Assembly (NCBI RefSeq): GCF_048771995.1
Contig: NC_133063.1
Coordinates: 73,396,014 to 73,460,013 of the forward strand
DNA from: Taeniopygia guttata
Lineage: Eukaryota; Chordata; Aves; Passeriformes; Estrildidae
Direction: 5' to 3'
DNA length: 64,000 nt
Under the pieces are notes generated by a model. The model was not told the origin of the DNA. It did no database searches and saw nothing but the letters and a program-made list of their open reading frames with translations. A program made the position numbers and the translations under genes. The first letter of the stretch is position 1; each line of letters opens with the position of its first letter. This document shows positions 1 to 60,476 of the stretch, one piece after another.

Positions 1-3000
1 AAAAAAAATCAGAACATAAAAGGTAGAGAAGACTCAGAGTGCATCTTGGTTTTCCTTAGCATGTGGTCATGAGGATACAAATAAAGCCTCATCAAAATAT
101 TACCTCCCTGCTAACAGATGAATTTGCTGCTTGGCACAGCAGAGAGCATCAGCTCCACAACAGATTTCATGTGCCTCCTGTTGGAACAAAAATCATTGGC
201 TCTGGCTGCTCACAGGTGGGTGTTGTCCATGAAGTGGGAGCTTCAGACAAAGTCTATTAAAGAAGCCCTGCCACTGAGTCACAAGATGCCAAAAAAAACC
301 CCTTGCTTTCTTAACTTCACCTCACAGAGGGGAGTCTTGGGATCTCATTGTAGCCTCAGACTGTCAACAGTTTGGTTTTTTCATAACTATGTCCCAGAGT
401 TTTAAAGATGGAAAATCAGATATATTTATAAAATATGAGTTATTTATTTAGAGAAATTAATAGACAGAAGACCTCTATCAGAATTACTTACAGTACAAAA
501 GCTAAAAAAAAACTAGTTATCTATGACATAAAATGGAAAAATGCACTATATTAAAGCAACTATTTATTAAAGCTAGCAAAAGAAACGTTAAGTAGAAGTT
601 TGATGTATCTCACCACAATTCTCTTTGTGGAATACTTCTTCCTTTTTATATCTATCCCTGGGAAGCAACCATGAAGAGGCATCCCAATCCATGGGAGAAA
701 CTCCATATACTTCATGTGGAAGAAATGAATGAAAGTACACTGGACTTTTATAACATAAAGGATTTGGCTATGAGACATATGCCTTCAGGTCAGTTTATAG
801 CATCTTATCTGTCAAATTTTACTTCAAAGGATTTGAAGATAGTAAGCCAAGTAGAGCTTTTAGGATATCCAACACAAAAAATTACTGGCACCTCCAGTAG
901 CTCACAACAAATAGTTTGCATTGTTTGTATCTTCTGACCAGATTCCAGGCCAAGCAGGTAAGCTTTGTCAGGGTGAAGTATTCTGCCCCAAATGGGCACC
1001 TGTTTGAATCTAGAAATCAGAGCTACCAGGCTCATCCTGCACCAGAAGTAATCACACCTCATCTATAGAAAATTAGTATCTCTGCCTGAGCACATGACAG
1101 TGACCCCAACACCCTCTAAATGGAGGGAGTCAGCTGGGTCACCTCCTTCAATCAACCTCTCTGTGCTAGTGCCTATGCTGCAGCTGCAGAACAAGCATTA
1201 ACACAGGAGAAGTGCTCCACCAGCACACAGAAATTCATAATCCTAAGGTTGACACTGCTACGTGAAATTACGCCTAAGCTGAATAATTACTAATTTATTT
1301 TAAATACATTTTAAAATAGCACACATATATATGCATGCATTTTCATACATATATCTATATCTGCAGGAATGTGTATTATACACAATGGCCAACAAATACA
1401 TTTTAATAGAGATGTACTTGAAATACATGTACAATACAACAAAGATGCTGAACAAAGTCCCAGGCTCTGGTAAATGGGTAACGTCATTCAAAGTCTTCAT
1501 CTCTGACAGAAGTATTTCTGCAGAATAATATCCACATGCATAAATGTGGAGATATATTTCATCCTACACAGAAAATCTGTTTAGCTGGTACAACCCACAA
1601 CTCAGAAATACTTCTTGACAAAAAATGTTACTATTGCAAGGCTCTGGGAATGGCATACGCAACTCTACCAACAACTGCACACTCAGTGTGCATTTAGACC
1701 CACACAAAGGCTTAATTCACTACACACTGATCTGGTGTCCACTGCTGTCAACTTCTGTGTCAGCACTTTCAGAGCCCCAGAGTCATCAGGGTACTCATCA
1801 GGGCTGCACAGAACCCATGGGGCTCTGACACATGCAAGGCAAGAGTACTCTGTTTGCCAGAGCACCACTGGAAAAGGGTAATTGGTGGTCTTCCAGCATG
1901 TAGGTTGAGAAAGTAACTTGTTGAGTGAATGCCTTACTTTTTTGGGAGGCAAATTTAATCCCCTGCTGAGATGTTCCTAGTCAATCAAATTGTAATGCCA
2001 GAGCAAAGCTGACATGTTCAGTTCATGCAGTGATGAAGAGAGCAGTGGCTTCTGGAAAACTTGCTCTAAGAAAATCTTATAATATTGGCCCCTAATATAA
2101 AAATAATTAATTTTAAAATCATTGTAGTCAATGCAAGACTATTATATAGATTTGTACATGCTACATTTCTTTGGGTTTCTTTCTGGTTTTCTAACTGGAT
2201 AATTAAGTTAAGAGAGAAGGTTTTGGTTTTTAAGTGCATTAAAATCTTTATGTACAATTGGAAGTAATTTGCCACAGAATGTCCCATAAAATCACTTGTA
2301 TGGCCATCTGGCTCTGGGGCATTTTTAGCTAATATTTCTTACAGGTCTTTATTTCTTCCAAGGCACACAGTTTGGTTCTCATAGCAAGAGCAGCAAGGAG
2401 TTGTCAGGAGATAACACTTCTGGTTACTGCTATGCTGCCCTCCATGCTCACGGCATGCACAGCTCTTTTCTCAGTAACCTCTGTTTTACATTCCTTTCTC
2501 ATTTTCAACATCTATCTGCAATCCCCTAGCAGGAAAGTTGCAGATTTGAAGCTTTGCAATGCTTGCTTTCTCTTCTCTGGGTGGAGCAGGACATCCATGC
2601 ATTAGGAACTCCAAGCCCAGTGACAGCATCAGGCTCAGTCTCTGTGTGTCCACCACAGTTGTGCTCTTGCTCTTCTCCAAAATGGGAACAGACCCCAAGT
2701 GTGAATTGCATGAGATCCAAACGGGCAATGCACAAGACCCAGAGCAGTCTGACAACAATTAACATCCATCTGTCTCAACCACCCCTTCAGACACTTCTTT
2801 ACCCTTCCCACCCTAAATGTCTAAAGAAGGCGGTCCAGCCCCCCATAAGAGCTCCATACTTTGGATGTCATGCACTGTACCTATGGGCCTCCATTCCAAA
2901 GTGTCCTCTCAGCTGGTATTTTGGCTGTCTACTCTGTCATGTACTCATGCACCTTCACGCAAGGCAGCCAAAAAGGCAATGACTGGTTTACCAGTTTCTG

Positions 3001-6000
3001 GAACCCCAAAGCCATGACACTCGTTTTTAAAGGTTTTACCGTGGTGATACCAATAGTATTTTTTCAGTCTCCATATCTTGCTTTCTGCCTGTACTGCTTT
3101 CTGACTACTGTTTCCTTTCTCTATAATCTTCAGATGCCTGTATTCTGCTTCTCCAGCAATTAGAAGATTGTCCTTACTAACATTGCACACATTTCTCAGC
3201 TTCTCCTAATCTTAGTACAGCTACAGCTATTTATTTCATAATAACTCCCACAGCATTTTGTATTCCCAATTTCAATTAGTTCCTGTAAAGTGCAAGCACT
3301 CTGTTTTTTGGTGTAATTTCAGGATCCTTTGTTTTTTGTATTGTCAAGAGTGAGGTTAGCTTCTGGTAGCCAATGCCCTCCCTGAGGAATAGAGCCTTTC
3401 ACTTCCAAGAAGTGCTGATCTGGTCATTGAAGTTATTTTCCTGGAACAATATAGTAGAGAGGAAGAAAAATTAAGAGGTTGCAAGATCCCATGACAGGTG
3501 TTATTCCAGATTCCTGGTCCAGTCGCTGCAATTCTGGGGCAGCACAATAAGCCTGCAGTTTCTGCTGTACTAATATTGAGCAGCATGTTAAGCAGTCTGG
3601 AACATCTGAAGCTCAAGGCTCTGTTCTTATACATATGTGCTTATTACTTTTACCATCAGTTAACATTCTGATTACAACCAGCTCCACCTGCAAATTGTGA
3701 GCAGGGAACAGCAAGGATGAACATTTTGTCATTGAGCACTCTGAAACTGGGACATTCCAGGCTCTGCTGCTGTCTCTCACTATCCTGGACACAGAGGTGG
3801 AGGACTGTGACTAGGTTATTCTTACCGATGGTGGCTTGTCTCACATTCAGCAGAAAATCTATGGTTCTGGCCACCCTGTATCTTGTGCTGTGCAATTGAG
3901 CGAGCCCACAAAGTCATTTTTTGCTATTGCATTCTCATTTTCAATGCTCCAAGTGCGAGAAATGGCTCATGCAATGCACCTCACCTACAGGCAGGTGCCA
4001 AAACAGCAGTTCAAGACTGGAGAGACTGCTAGTCTGGGGTGCTTTGCTTAGAGGAAAGCTTCCCCATAGAAACCACTTAGCCCAGTTCCCAGCGTGCACC
4101 CTCTGGCCAGCAGAAGTGACTGTGATCCCCCAGCTGCTAGAAGGCTTACTCCATACTGAGGTTTGCAGATCAGCCCAAGACCTGGTGAGTGTCTAGTCTC
4201 TTGCACGTGTTCCTGTCAAAAACATGTCTGTGATGGAGAACACAGGGCTCTTGTTTGCTGGGGCTTTTTTCTTTAACAAGAGCACCTTGTGGGGTTTGGC
4301 ATCTTTGTCTTCTCACTTGTCCTTGCTCATGCTGACCATGTACAGCTGCCATTAACCAGGTCACTTCCACACATAGAGGCAATGTGAGCCAATAGCAGGC
4401 AAAGCCAGGTGCCCAGGATAAGGGCTGCTCCCCAGGCTCTACATGGTACCCCTAGTGCATCTGTCTTCAATAAACAGAGCCATTTCCCTGCTCTGTGAGC
4501 TGCTGAACTGTGCCACTCTGTCTGCACCCCCATTCACCTGGCAAAGAGGGAGAGCTAGGCAGAAACCGGCTGATGCAGGCTTGAGTTTTCAGAGAGCTGG
4601 GAGAAGAGAGAGAAGATAAACTAGGCCCTGCTAAGGGTGGGCAAAGGCAGTGGAGCAGGGGAGCAGGAAATTTTCTTTGAGCAAGATCACCACCCCTCCC
4701 AGCTTCTCTTTTCCAGATCTGAACCCTGGAAGATCCCAGTCACAAAAGGAGGGTGAAATCTACAAGTGATGAAGGGCCTGTTAGCTACAGAATATGGACA
4801 AGATGCCTACAAAATAAGATTGAGTAAACAAAATTTTGTTTTATAACAATTATTTTCCTACCAAATACTTCTATCCTCTGTGCATTCTGGTTGGATTGAA
4901 TTGCATAGTGCTCAAACTTGTGCCTCAAGTCCCAAAAAGAAGGGATTTTATGTGGCATGTGTTCATGGTCAGCTACCAGCAAGGTAACTTCACACAGTAA
5001 ATAAATAAGAAACATTGAACACTATTTTCACTGCTGTTTTATCTTACTTTGTTTAGAACATACATGCCTTTCTTGCATCTATGAGAGCCAATTTTAGTGG
5101 TTTTGAAGGAATCGAAATGCAAGTCTGAGACTTTAATTTGGTCCTGAAAACAGTTCTAATTTGGCCCCTAAAAAGCTCAGACACAGTATCATGTTAATGT
5201 TAATAAACACCTGTTTCCACAAACACTATTGGAGTCAATCCAATAAAAGCAAGCCTTGGCTGATGGTATATTGTTTCTTAGGGCTTGACTGACAGCGCAG
5301 GATCAGACAGGTTGCACCAAGCACACGGAAATCCGTATGGACACACTGGGTAGAAAATGGTGTATTGTTTGGCACATACAGACTAGGAGTTACAATGCAG
5401 AGTCTTCTGTGAGATCTAGCAGGGCTACTGACCCAGGCTTCTACCACACAATTTGGGTAGCAGCTGCCAATTTTAGTTAGGACAGTTTAAGCGTTCCTTA
5501 AATGTTCCCAAATAAATAGCTAGGAGACAGAGCCTACAGCTACACTGATCTATTTTCTGACAAGCAATGCTTTTGATTATAATCGTTAAAAATACAATTG
5601 CTATAATTTTTCCTTTTATTGTCATAGCCATGCTACAAAAACAACATTGTAACTAAGAACTTCCAGATGGAGAAGCTATTTCTGAAATTGTGTAACACCC
5701 TGGCAGGTCCTCCCTGTTGCAAAGTGAGCAGTCTGGAGGTTTTTGATTGGTTGGTTTGCTTTTCTTTTTGGTTTTTGTTTGTGGGTTTTTTGATTTTAAT
5801 TTGTTTAGGACACCACCACCTCTGGATTACATTGCCTCCATTTAGTTAGCAAGTAAGTACTCTGCACTATAATTTCTCTTTCTAGACACCTTTCTGCCAA
5901 TCCTTGTGATATCATTTCATATTATTCTATTTGGTCCCACAGTCTAAGATGACATCAATTGTTCATGTGCCACAGAAACTCCTACCCAACATATTCTTAC

Positions 6001-6894
6001 TTATCCATCACACATGAATTTCTCCTGCATTTTCTCCCTTTCCTAGTGGGTATCCTCTTTCCCATCTGAGTGGGGGCAAGTGCTACAGCCAGCAAAGACA
6101 AGCAGGTATCTCAGCTGCACATTATTCCAGGGAAGAAAGGACATTTGTGAAAAACAAGATTTTTATTTGAAGTCTCCTACCAATTTCAGACAGTTTAGCA
6201 AAGAGGTGAGAATAGGAATCCAACTTTGCTGTCCTAGGAAAGCAGTAAAAAATTCAAGGAAAAAAATTTAAAGGAAAGCTCCTTTTTCAGCTGCAGAATT
6301 TTCCAGAAGGAAAACAGATGCTGCAAAATTCTCTCTGGGGATTCATACACCAGAAACACTGGGCATGTAACAGTTTCCAAAGTCTTTCAAGATAAAATTT
6401 CCATATGACACATTAGACGATATTCAGACTGGTCGACCTAATCATATTTAGCTGCATAGGTAAGATTCCTGAAGTAAAGGAAACTGCTTGTTTCAGAAGC
6501 CAGAATTCCAGTTTTTTGTTCTGCCAATGTCACTCAGTAAAATTGAATTCAATTTTGCAGTGAACCCAGTACCAAAACTGGTATCTTTATTGCAATGTGT
6601 TCTTTGGGCAACATATCAAATAAACAGATAAGCTTTAATAAAAATTAACAAGGAAAAAAGATAGCAAACAGAACATTCATAATGTAAGACCCACCAATTT
6701 ATCAAGCAGCAGTGAAAACCAGAAGTGTTTACACAAGAAAATATTTAACTTGATTTTAAATAAATTGCTTGACTCCAAACTCCCAAAATGGGGAAAGAGA
6801 TCTCCTAGGGAGAAAGACATGAGGGGATGATTGACAAATAACTTAGCATGAACTGGCCATGTGTACTTGTAGTCCAGAAAACAAACCAACTCTG
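1..6894. other. Intergenic DNA downstream of TTC39B, nothing recognised
   Basis: AT-rich with no exon chain, no RNA gene and no repeat I can name. The longest open frame (2554-2982 plus, 142 codons) has low-complexity composition and no family motif. No second gene is detectable on either strand. Confidence 0.6.
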
Positions 6895-7220
6895 GCTACA
6901 TCAAAAAAAGCTGCCTGGCCAGCAGGGCAAGGGAGGGGACTCAGGACCTGTAGAGACAGAACATGGAGGAATGAATACAAATTGAAGGAGGGGAAATTTA
7001 GGTTAGAGATAGGAAGAAATTCTTTACTATGACGGTGGTGAGGCACTGGAACAGGTTGCTGAGAGAAGCTGTGGATGCCCATCCCTGGTAGTGCTGAAGG
7101 CCTGGCTGGACAAAGCCTTGAGCAACCTGGTTTAAGGTGAGGTGCCCCTGCCCATGGCTGGGGGTGGGTTGGGATCAGATGCTCTTTAAGGCCCCTTCCA
7201 ACACGTAATATTCTATAACT
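6895..7220 (+). mobile_element. CR1 LINE, 5'-truncated 3' end
   Basis: Reads in the sense direction of a CR1 3' region: the stretch around AGGAAGAAATTCTTTACTAT, then GAGGCACTGGAACAGGTTGC, then AAGGCCTGGCTGGACAAAGC, then CTTTAAGGCCCCTTCCAACA, ending in a degenerate ATTCTATAAC octamer-type tail. Only about the last 0.3 kb is present, with no reverse transcriptase, as is normal for CR1. The left edge is approximate. Confidence 0.85.
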
Positions 7221-8080
7221 AACCTCTCACATATAGCACATATCCAACATCTTGAGTTAGCCCATCTGGATCTTTCACAGATTTCCTCAAAAGACTTGTT
7301 CAATAAGAAGAACTGTTATTACTCAACAGCATACAGTATTTTGGGTTGCAGGTCTTATTTTTCAGGCAAAGTTGGTTTGTTTTTTTTTTTTTTCTGCCTA
7401 AACTATTAAAATCTTAGCTTGTACAAAAATAGCCTGTAATTTGATATTCATTAGATGTATTCTCATAGGCCTCCAGAGTACACTGCATTTAAAGTACCAT
7501 CCTGATGTAACTGTTCATCTTCCATGGCCACTCTTTCAACTCACAAAAATCTATTTAAAGCAGCTTCCACACCAAAAATTCATTATGAAGCAGACAATTA
7601 TTACAGTGTTATTAATATTATTGCTTGCAATAAAGGAAGTAAGTTGTTTCCACAGCATATGAACAGTCTAATAAAATTAATGTAAACTACAGGAGAAGTA
7701 CTTTCCATCTGAGTTGTGAAAATAAACTGATCTTTAATTTTATGCATACTATAGAAAAAAAAGGCTAAACTTTCTTCAAAGTGTAAAACTAATTAATAAT
7801 AGGTGAAGGAACATCTGACATTCTTTCATTGCCAGCAACAAGTTTTCAATGCTCCTATTTAAAAACTAATACAGATGGATTTGAAGCAACTTTACTGGTA
7901 CAACTAGAATTTGGAGATTTGAGCCATGCATCTTTCCCAAGTAAAGCTTGAGCATGCATATTCTACACCATATGAAATTTTTAACTACAGCTAGATTCCT
8001 TTGTAGAACACTGCTTACATAAGATCATTCATGCATGCAATACAGAACTTCTCTTAAAAGAGAAACAATTTAATCAAGGT

Positions 8081-8094
8081 GGGGGGGGGGGGGG
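8081..8094 (+). repeat. Homopolymer (G)14
   Basis: Uninterrupted run of 14 G, unusual in this AT-rich stretch; the preceding GGT extends the G-rich patch. Confidence 0.95.
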
Positions 8095-9730
8095 TTGTTA
8101 CAAATGAAAGTTTTATATCTGCACCTGAGTATATGTACACAATGTGTTTTGCCTGGATGTAAATTCCACGACCTTGAGCAAAACTGTAATGAAAATAAAA
8201 TCATACTTAAATGCATACTTCCCTCTTTTCGACAACCAAGCCTAGTCCTGAAGATCACTAATGCTCTGGGAACAAGTTATGCCTAAAATAAGCTATATAA
8301 GTAGCATTAACCTGATTTTACATATCACTCTACTGACTGTAAATACTGACATGTCATTCAAGCATGTCAATACAATTATCCTTATATACTCTTACATCCA
8401 CTGTACAGTAAGAATATTGAGTTTTGAGGACCACATTTACATGCTCAAGCAGGTAAGACCATTAACCCTTCAGGCAGGATTTTAGTAAAACCGTAACTTT
8501 TCCCAGAGTCACATGAGATTAACACCAAGTATTTTCCATGCTTCAATGGCACAGATATTGAATCTCAACTACTGTAATTTTCATGGAACAGAAGACCTGA
8601 CTCAGAAAACAGAAACATCCCCCATTGCTTATGTGTTTGAAGAAGTTCTCTCTTTAGATCTAGGAAGATGTTCCTACCTGGGATTAACAGTTGATATGTG
8701 CTCCTCTACAGACTGGAATTACATGCTTACACTACTACAAAAAGGAAAGTATTTAATCTTGCAATCACTAAGCATTAAATTTGTTATGCCAACATTGAAC
8801 TCCTGACTTTTATTTTCCAGAAAGGTACTCTTCTACCTATTGCAAAGTTAAGTGCCACACTGTTTCTTTATGAAGCTGTCCGATAGCATTTATTACCAGA
8901 TTAAGGAAAAAAACAAACCAAAATCCAAAACACAAAAATTCCTAAACACGAGTAGCAACACAAATGCCCACCAAAAAATCAAGAAACCACACAGCTTATT
9001 TTACATTTGCTATCTACATTCAAAGGATCCTTTATTTACTCAACACACCTTGACAGCTTTGTACAACCTCTCAGTCTGGACAAGTTGTGTAAGAGCTCTA
9101 CACTTAAGGTTGCATTTATAAACTAGAGATCAGGCCTTTTTTGATGATAATGCCTTGGTAAATCTTAGCTGTAGGTTCTTGATGTACAAACAGAATACAG
9201 TGCCAAATTCAGCACTTGGTAGTACAAGCATATGTGATTTATTCCTCTGAAGTGTAAATCCATTCTAGTCCATCACAATGAACATTGTTACATGCTCTTT
9301 AAACCAGAACACTCTTCATTCCTTATTTCCTGTTTTTCTGCCCTCATCGTTTATTCATCAAGTACCAGATAAGAACATGTGCAAACCTCAGTAGATTAGA
9401 AGCAAAGAGACTGCAGCACCAGGGCAAATATAAACATTCTTTGTTCCACTAGGCAGTGTAAGAATATACAGAAACAAAAGACATGAAACATTAAGATTAG
9501 TAATAAAATAAGTGCAAAGTCTAAGTTGAATTTGTTACAAGAAATTACTTGTTTTACACATTACTCTGCAAGATGTTTTAGAAACTTAATAAGATCTGAT
9601 TATTATACATTTCTCTGGCCATAAAGTGCAACATACAGCTGCTACCCCATGTGTATTAGAACAGATCTGTAACCATCTTGCTTCAGCTTTCTTCTAACGT
9701 ATCACTTTCAAATTCTGTTAAAACCAGAAA

Positions 9731-9743
9731 TTTATTCTTTATT
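9731..9743 (-). promoter_or_regulatory. Candidate distal paired poly(A) signals
   Basis: Two AATAAA hexamers on the gene strand separated by one base, about 3.4 kb after the stop. Single AATAAA copies also lie at 9350-9355 and 9031-9036. Clustered hexamers suit a distal cleavage region of a long 3' UTR, but in AT-rich DNA they also arise by chance. Confidence 0.3.
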
Positions 9744-12700
9744 CTGATGAATAAAGACTTACAAACCACAGTACAATGATCTTTCAACAGATTAAACATT
9801 TGATTGATTTGCACAGACATAAAGTTTTTTGTAATAGTTTCTAAGTAGGCAATTCTTAATCAAAGAGAAGCTTTGTCCTATAACCAGGCTAATTTATTAT
9901 TGCTTATCTTAAAAAAACCCCCATCTATTATAAGAAAGAACTAAATGACTTTTTGTCATAATGTAACTGTAAGCTCAGCCTTTCTTACTTAAACTAACAA
10001 CTTAAATTTGCTCTTGTATATATTATAATTCCTACTATTATCAAGAGAGCCTATATCATCTTAGGTAAATTATCATCTTTGCTTAATTAAGTATCAGCAC
10101 AATATTCAAAATTCGTGTGGAAGATGAGCATGTGTGGTGAATATTATAAACAACAGTTAAGACTAAATCAGAGCTGTATTTAAGGCCCAGTACAGAATAC
10201 ACCAGAAAAAAAAAAAATATTTAAAAAAAGCCACAGACCCTTTTTCTGAACTCTTAGACAGAAATCACTTAACTCAGGTGTAATGTCCTAAATAATACTG
10301 CATCACACTATTGTGTCAAGGATACGTGCACTTTTCTGCAGCATTTGGAAAACTAAGCATCTCTTGCAGCTCTGTGGTGACCTACCTTAACTGAAGGGTT
10401 ACAAATCACTCTCACACATTTGTATGTCCACTGTTAATAACTTGAAAAAAAATGTTCAGAATAAAGCTTAAAGTAAGAATTCTGTACAGCCAATCTTTCT
10501 AGCAAAGTCTGGAACAGCAGCACAAAAAAGAAGCAAGCTCTAAATAGCACTTAATACTGGGTCCTCAAAACACTACAGAGGGTACTGCAAATTTGTGTGG
10601 ATGAGCCTGTCCTCTGCAGGAGTGCAAAAAGGCTGATCCCAAAAGAAACACAATATAACATACACAGGGAACTAATATTACCTTTGGAAGGCTGAACTGA
10701 ATAAAATATTTCTTTTTACTCTCTCTTCAGACAGTAACACCACCCATGGAAAAAAGTACACCGCTTCTTGAAGTTTTCTAAACTTGGAAAAAATCAGTTT
10801 CTAAGGAAGATAATTGTTCATTTTTTGTGCATTTTAATTTCTATCTCAAATCACCCCTAAATATTAGCTGTAAGACACTCCCCTCAAAAACAAGACAACA
10901 GAGACTACATCATGCTCCGCCCTGAGAATCTGTAGTCCCAGTTATATAAAGTGAAGTACTGCTTGGAACACAAATTACAGAAGTTTTACTGGCAATCATT
11001 CCCATCACCTTCTACAGAAAAATGAAGCAGATCCTAATCCAATAATCAGATTAAACCAAAATAATCCTAAACTGAACAAACAATGCCCACAGATGCATTA
11101 AAAGTATTTTCTGAAAATATATGAGTTTATGCTCACTACAATTATACATCAGATATATATGAATGGGTAAATCTTTAGAGGAGTCATTTGACAGCATATG
11201 CTAATCTCTGTTTTGAGTTTTAGCTACAGTCAATTGAATATATGAAAATAAACATGCATATTTTATCAGCAATTCAGTGTCTTGGGTATTTAAGCGTCAA
11301 ACTTACATGTGCATAATTTTACACAATAACTTAAGTTACACATTTACAATAGGCACAAATTCAACAAAGAAAGACTTTGGATCAGGTTTCCATTTTGAAA
11401 GACCCATTATGTTTATTTAGCTAATATTTTTAAACTCTTACTTCTCCTGTAAATATACCACTCTATTACAGAATTATAAGCAATTAAATGTATAAGTTAT
11501 TATAAGCTTATGATATTTATAAGTCATAGAAGAAAGCTGTGTTCTCAGTAACCTGAGGAAAAGTGCTATAGCATTTAGATGATATTGACTGTTTAATTAG
11601 AAACTTCAGTTATTTATTTACTGAGGACACAGTTTTCACCTGTTTCTTTCATCCTGATTTTGCTTGGGTGGTAGTTAAGGGCATTTACATACATGAGCTT
11701 AGGTACTATGAATTTACTGTGCAGAAGTAAACATACTGGACATGGATAAAATATGGAAATAGCAAGTTTTGCAATAGCTAGTGAAAGAAGAGTTCCTGGG
11801 TGTATACGTAAATAAAAATAAAATGTATTTTTATTTTTAAGAACAGACAGGTAGGATCTGTGTATCTATGGAAAATTCATAGGGAAATGGGAAATTCAAT
11901 TTGATAGTGCTGATTGCATATAAACATGAAAAGAAAAATGCACTTATATGTATCTCAATTTTACTGTGCATTTTTGGTAGAAATTAGACTAGAATATGCA
12001 CATTTTCTTAATGGCAAGTTTAAAACTGGATTCATTTTTTGATGCAAATCAATTTCTGTTAATATGAATTCTAACTCATTATTAGGAAAATACATAAATC
12101 CACCAATATTTTATTTACTTTGGTTGGGATCCAAGAACAGAGAATACCAACCAGCGTGCTAGTCTACAAATACTAAATGATTGCTTAAAAAAGAGAAAGA
12201 AGAGTACTTTCTCCAGATCCACAACAGGGAAGATGGGAAACAATCAGTTTCATTTGTGTCAAGAACTATTTGGGGTAGACATCAGGCAAAATTTCTCACT
12301 GGGAAAGACCATCCTATGTAAGTTCCAAAATTACTTTCTCAGTGCTTTTTTTTTATTGTTTCTTTTGTTAAACACATGAAATGAATCTGTCAGGAGCAAC
12401 TTAAGACTGCTGATTCTACTTTAGAACAAGGACATAATGTCCTCTGTAGCTCTGCTTTTCTACAAGTGAAAAATATCCCCTGTATGCACTTCTTTTGACT
12501 GAAACAGACTTGCAGAGACATTATAACTGTAGCCCTTCTTAGCTTCATCTGAAGCCTCCTTAGATTCATCTGACAGAGTAGGAATATTGCACTTCAGATT
12601 GGTTAATTTTGTTCCCAAAATGAAATTTAACTTAAAAATGACTAATTCTTTCCTCTGGAACACAAATTTCAGGATATGGTATGCCAAAAAACATGGGTAA

Positions 12701-12860
12701 GGTTATCTGCAGACATTGCATTTTTGTTCCAGAGGGAAAAAAGTCTTAAGTGTACTGCAGAAAATAAATCTTTCAAAAAATACAGAAATTATCACCAGTT
12801 CCACTGCATAACCTGCATCTGTTCTTATATTTAAAAAAAAATAAAGTATTTTCATTAAAT

Positions 12861-12866
12861 TTTATT
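12861..12866 (-). promoter_or_regulatory. Candidate proximal poly(A) signal AATAAA for TTC39B
   Basis: AATAAA on the gene strand about 260 nt after the stop codon, followed 10-30 nt on by T-rich sequence. The position fits a short 3' UTR. Further hexamers at 12352-12357 and 12110-12115 are alternatives. Confidence 0.35.
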
Positions 12867-13124
12867 GCACCATCGCCTTTTTTTTAAAAAATATCCCCCA
12901 TTCAAGTCAAATATTAAATTATTTGTATCAACAAAATATAAGGTCTTCTTTAAAACAGCATGTAGATACAGTATAGGCATTATACAGAAAAGTCTAAAAG
13001 AATTACATACATCAAATCAGAAGTGACAGAAAACAATCATTATGTTCTTCTCTATGATTAAAAGAAGATTGAAAAAAGATTGTGTAGGCTATTTTTTGTG
13101 TGCATGAAAAGCATCCCTCCTCAT

Positions 13125-60476
<47,352 letters not shown>

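Larger units (their letters stand above)
7221..13124 (-). other. TTC39B 3' UTR (extent unknown) and 3' flank
   Basis: This follows the TGA on the gene strand. It contains no recognisable exon or transposon, only AT-rich sequence, a T14 tract at 7380-7393 and a G14 run at 8081-8094. Several AATAAA hexamers lie on the minus strand (listed separately), so the 3' UTR could be about 0.3 kb or up to about 4 kb. I cannot decide which poly(A) site is used. Confidence 0.5.

Noticed and set aside
2554..2982. 142-codon plus-strand frame in the 3' intergenic region
   Set aside because: Overlaps several other frames on both strands, has no recognised domain, and lacks splice or promoter support.
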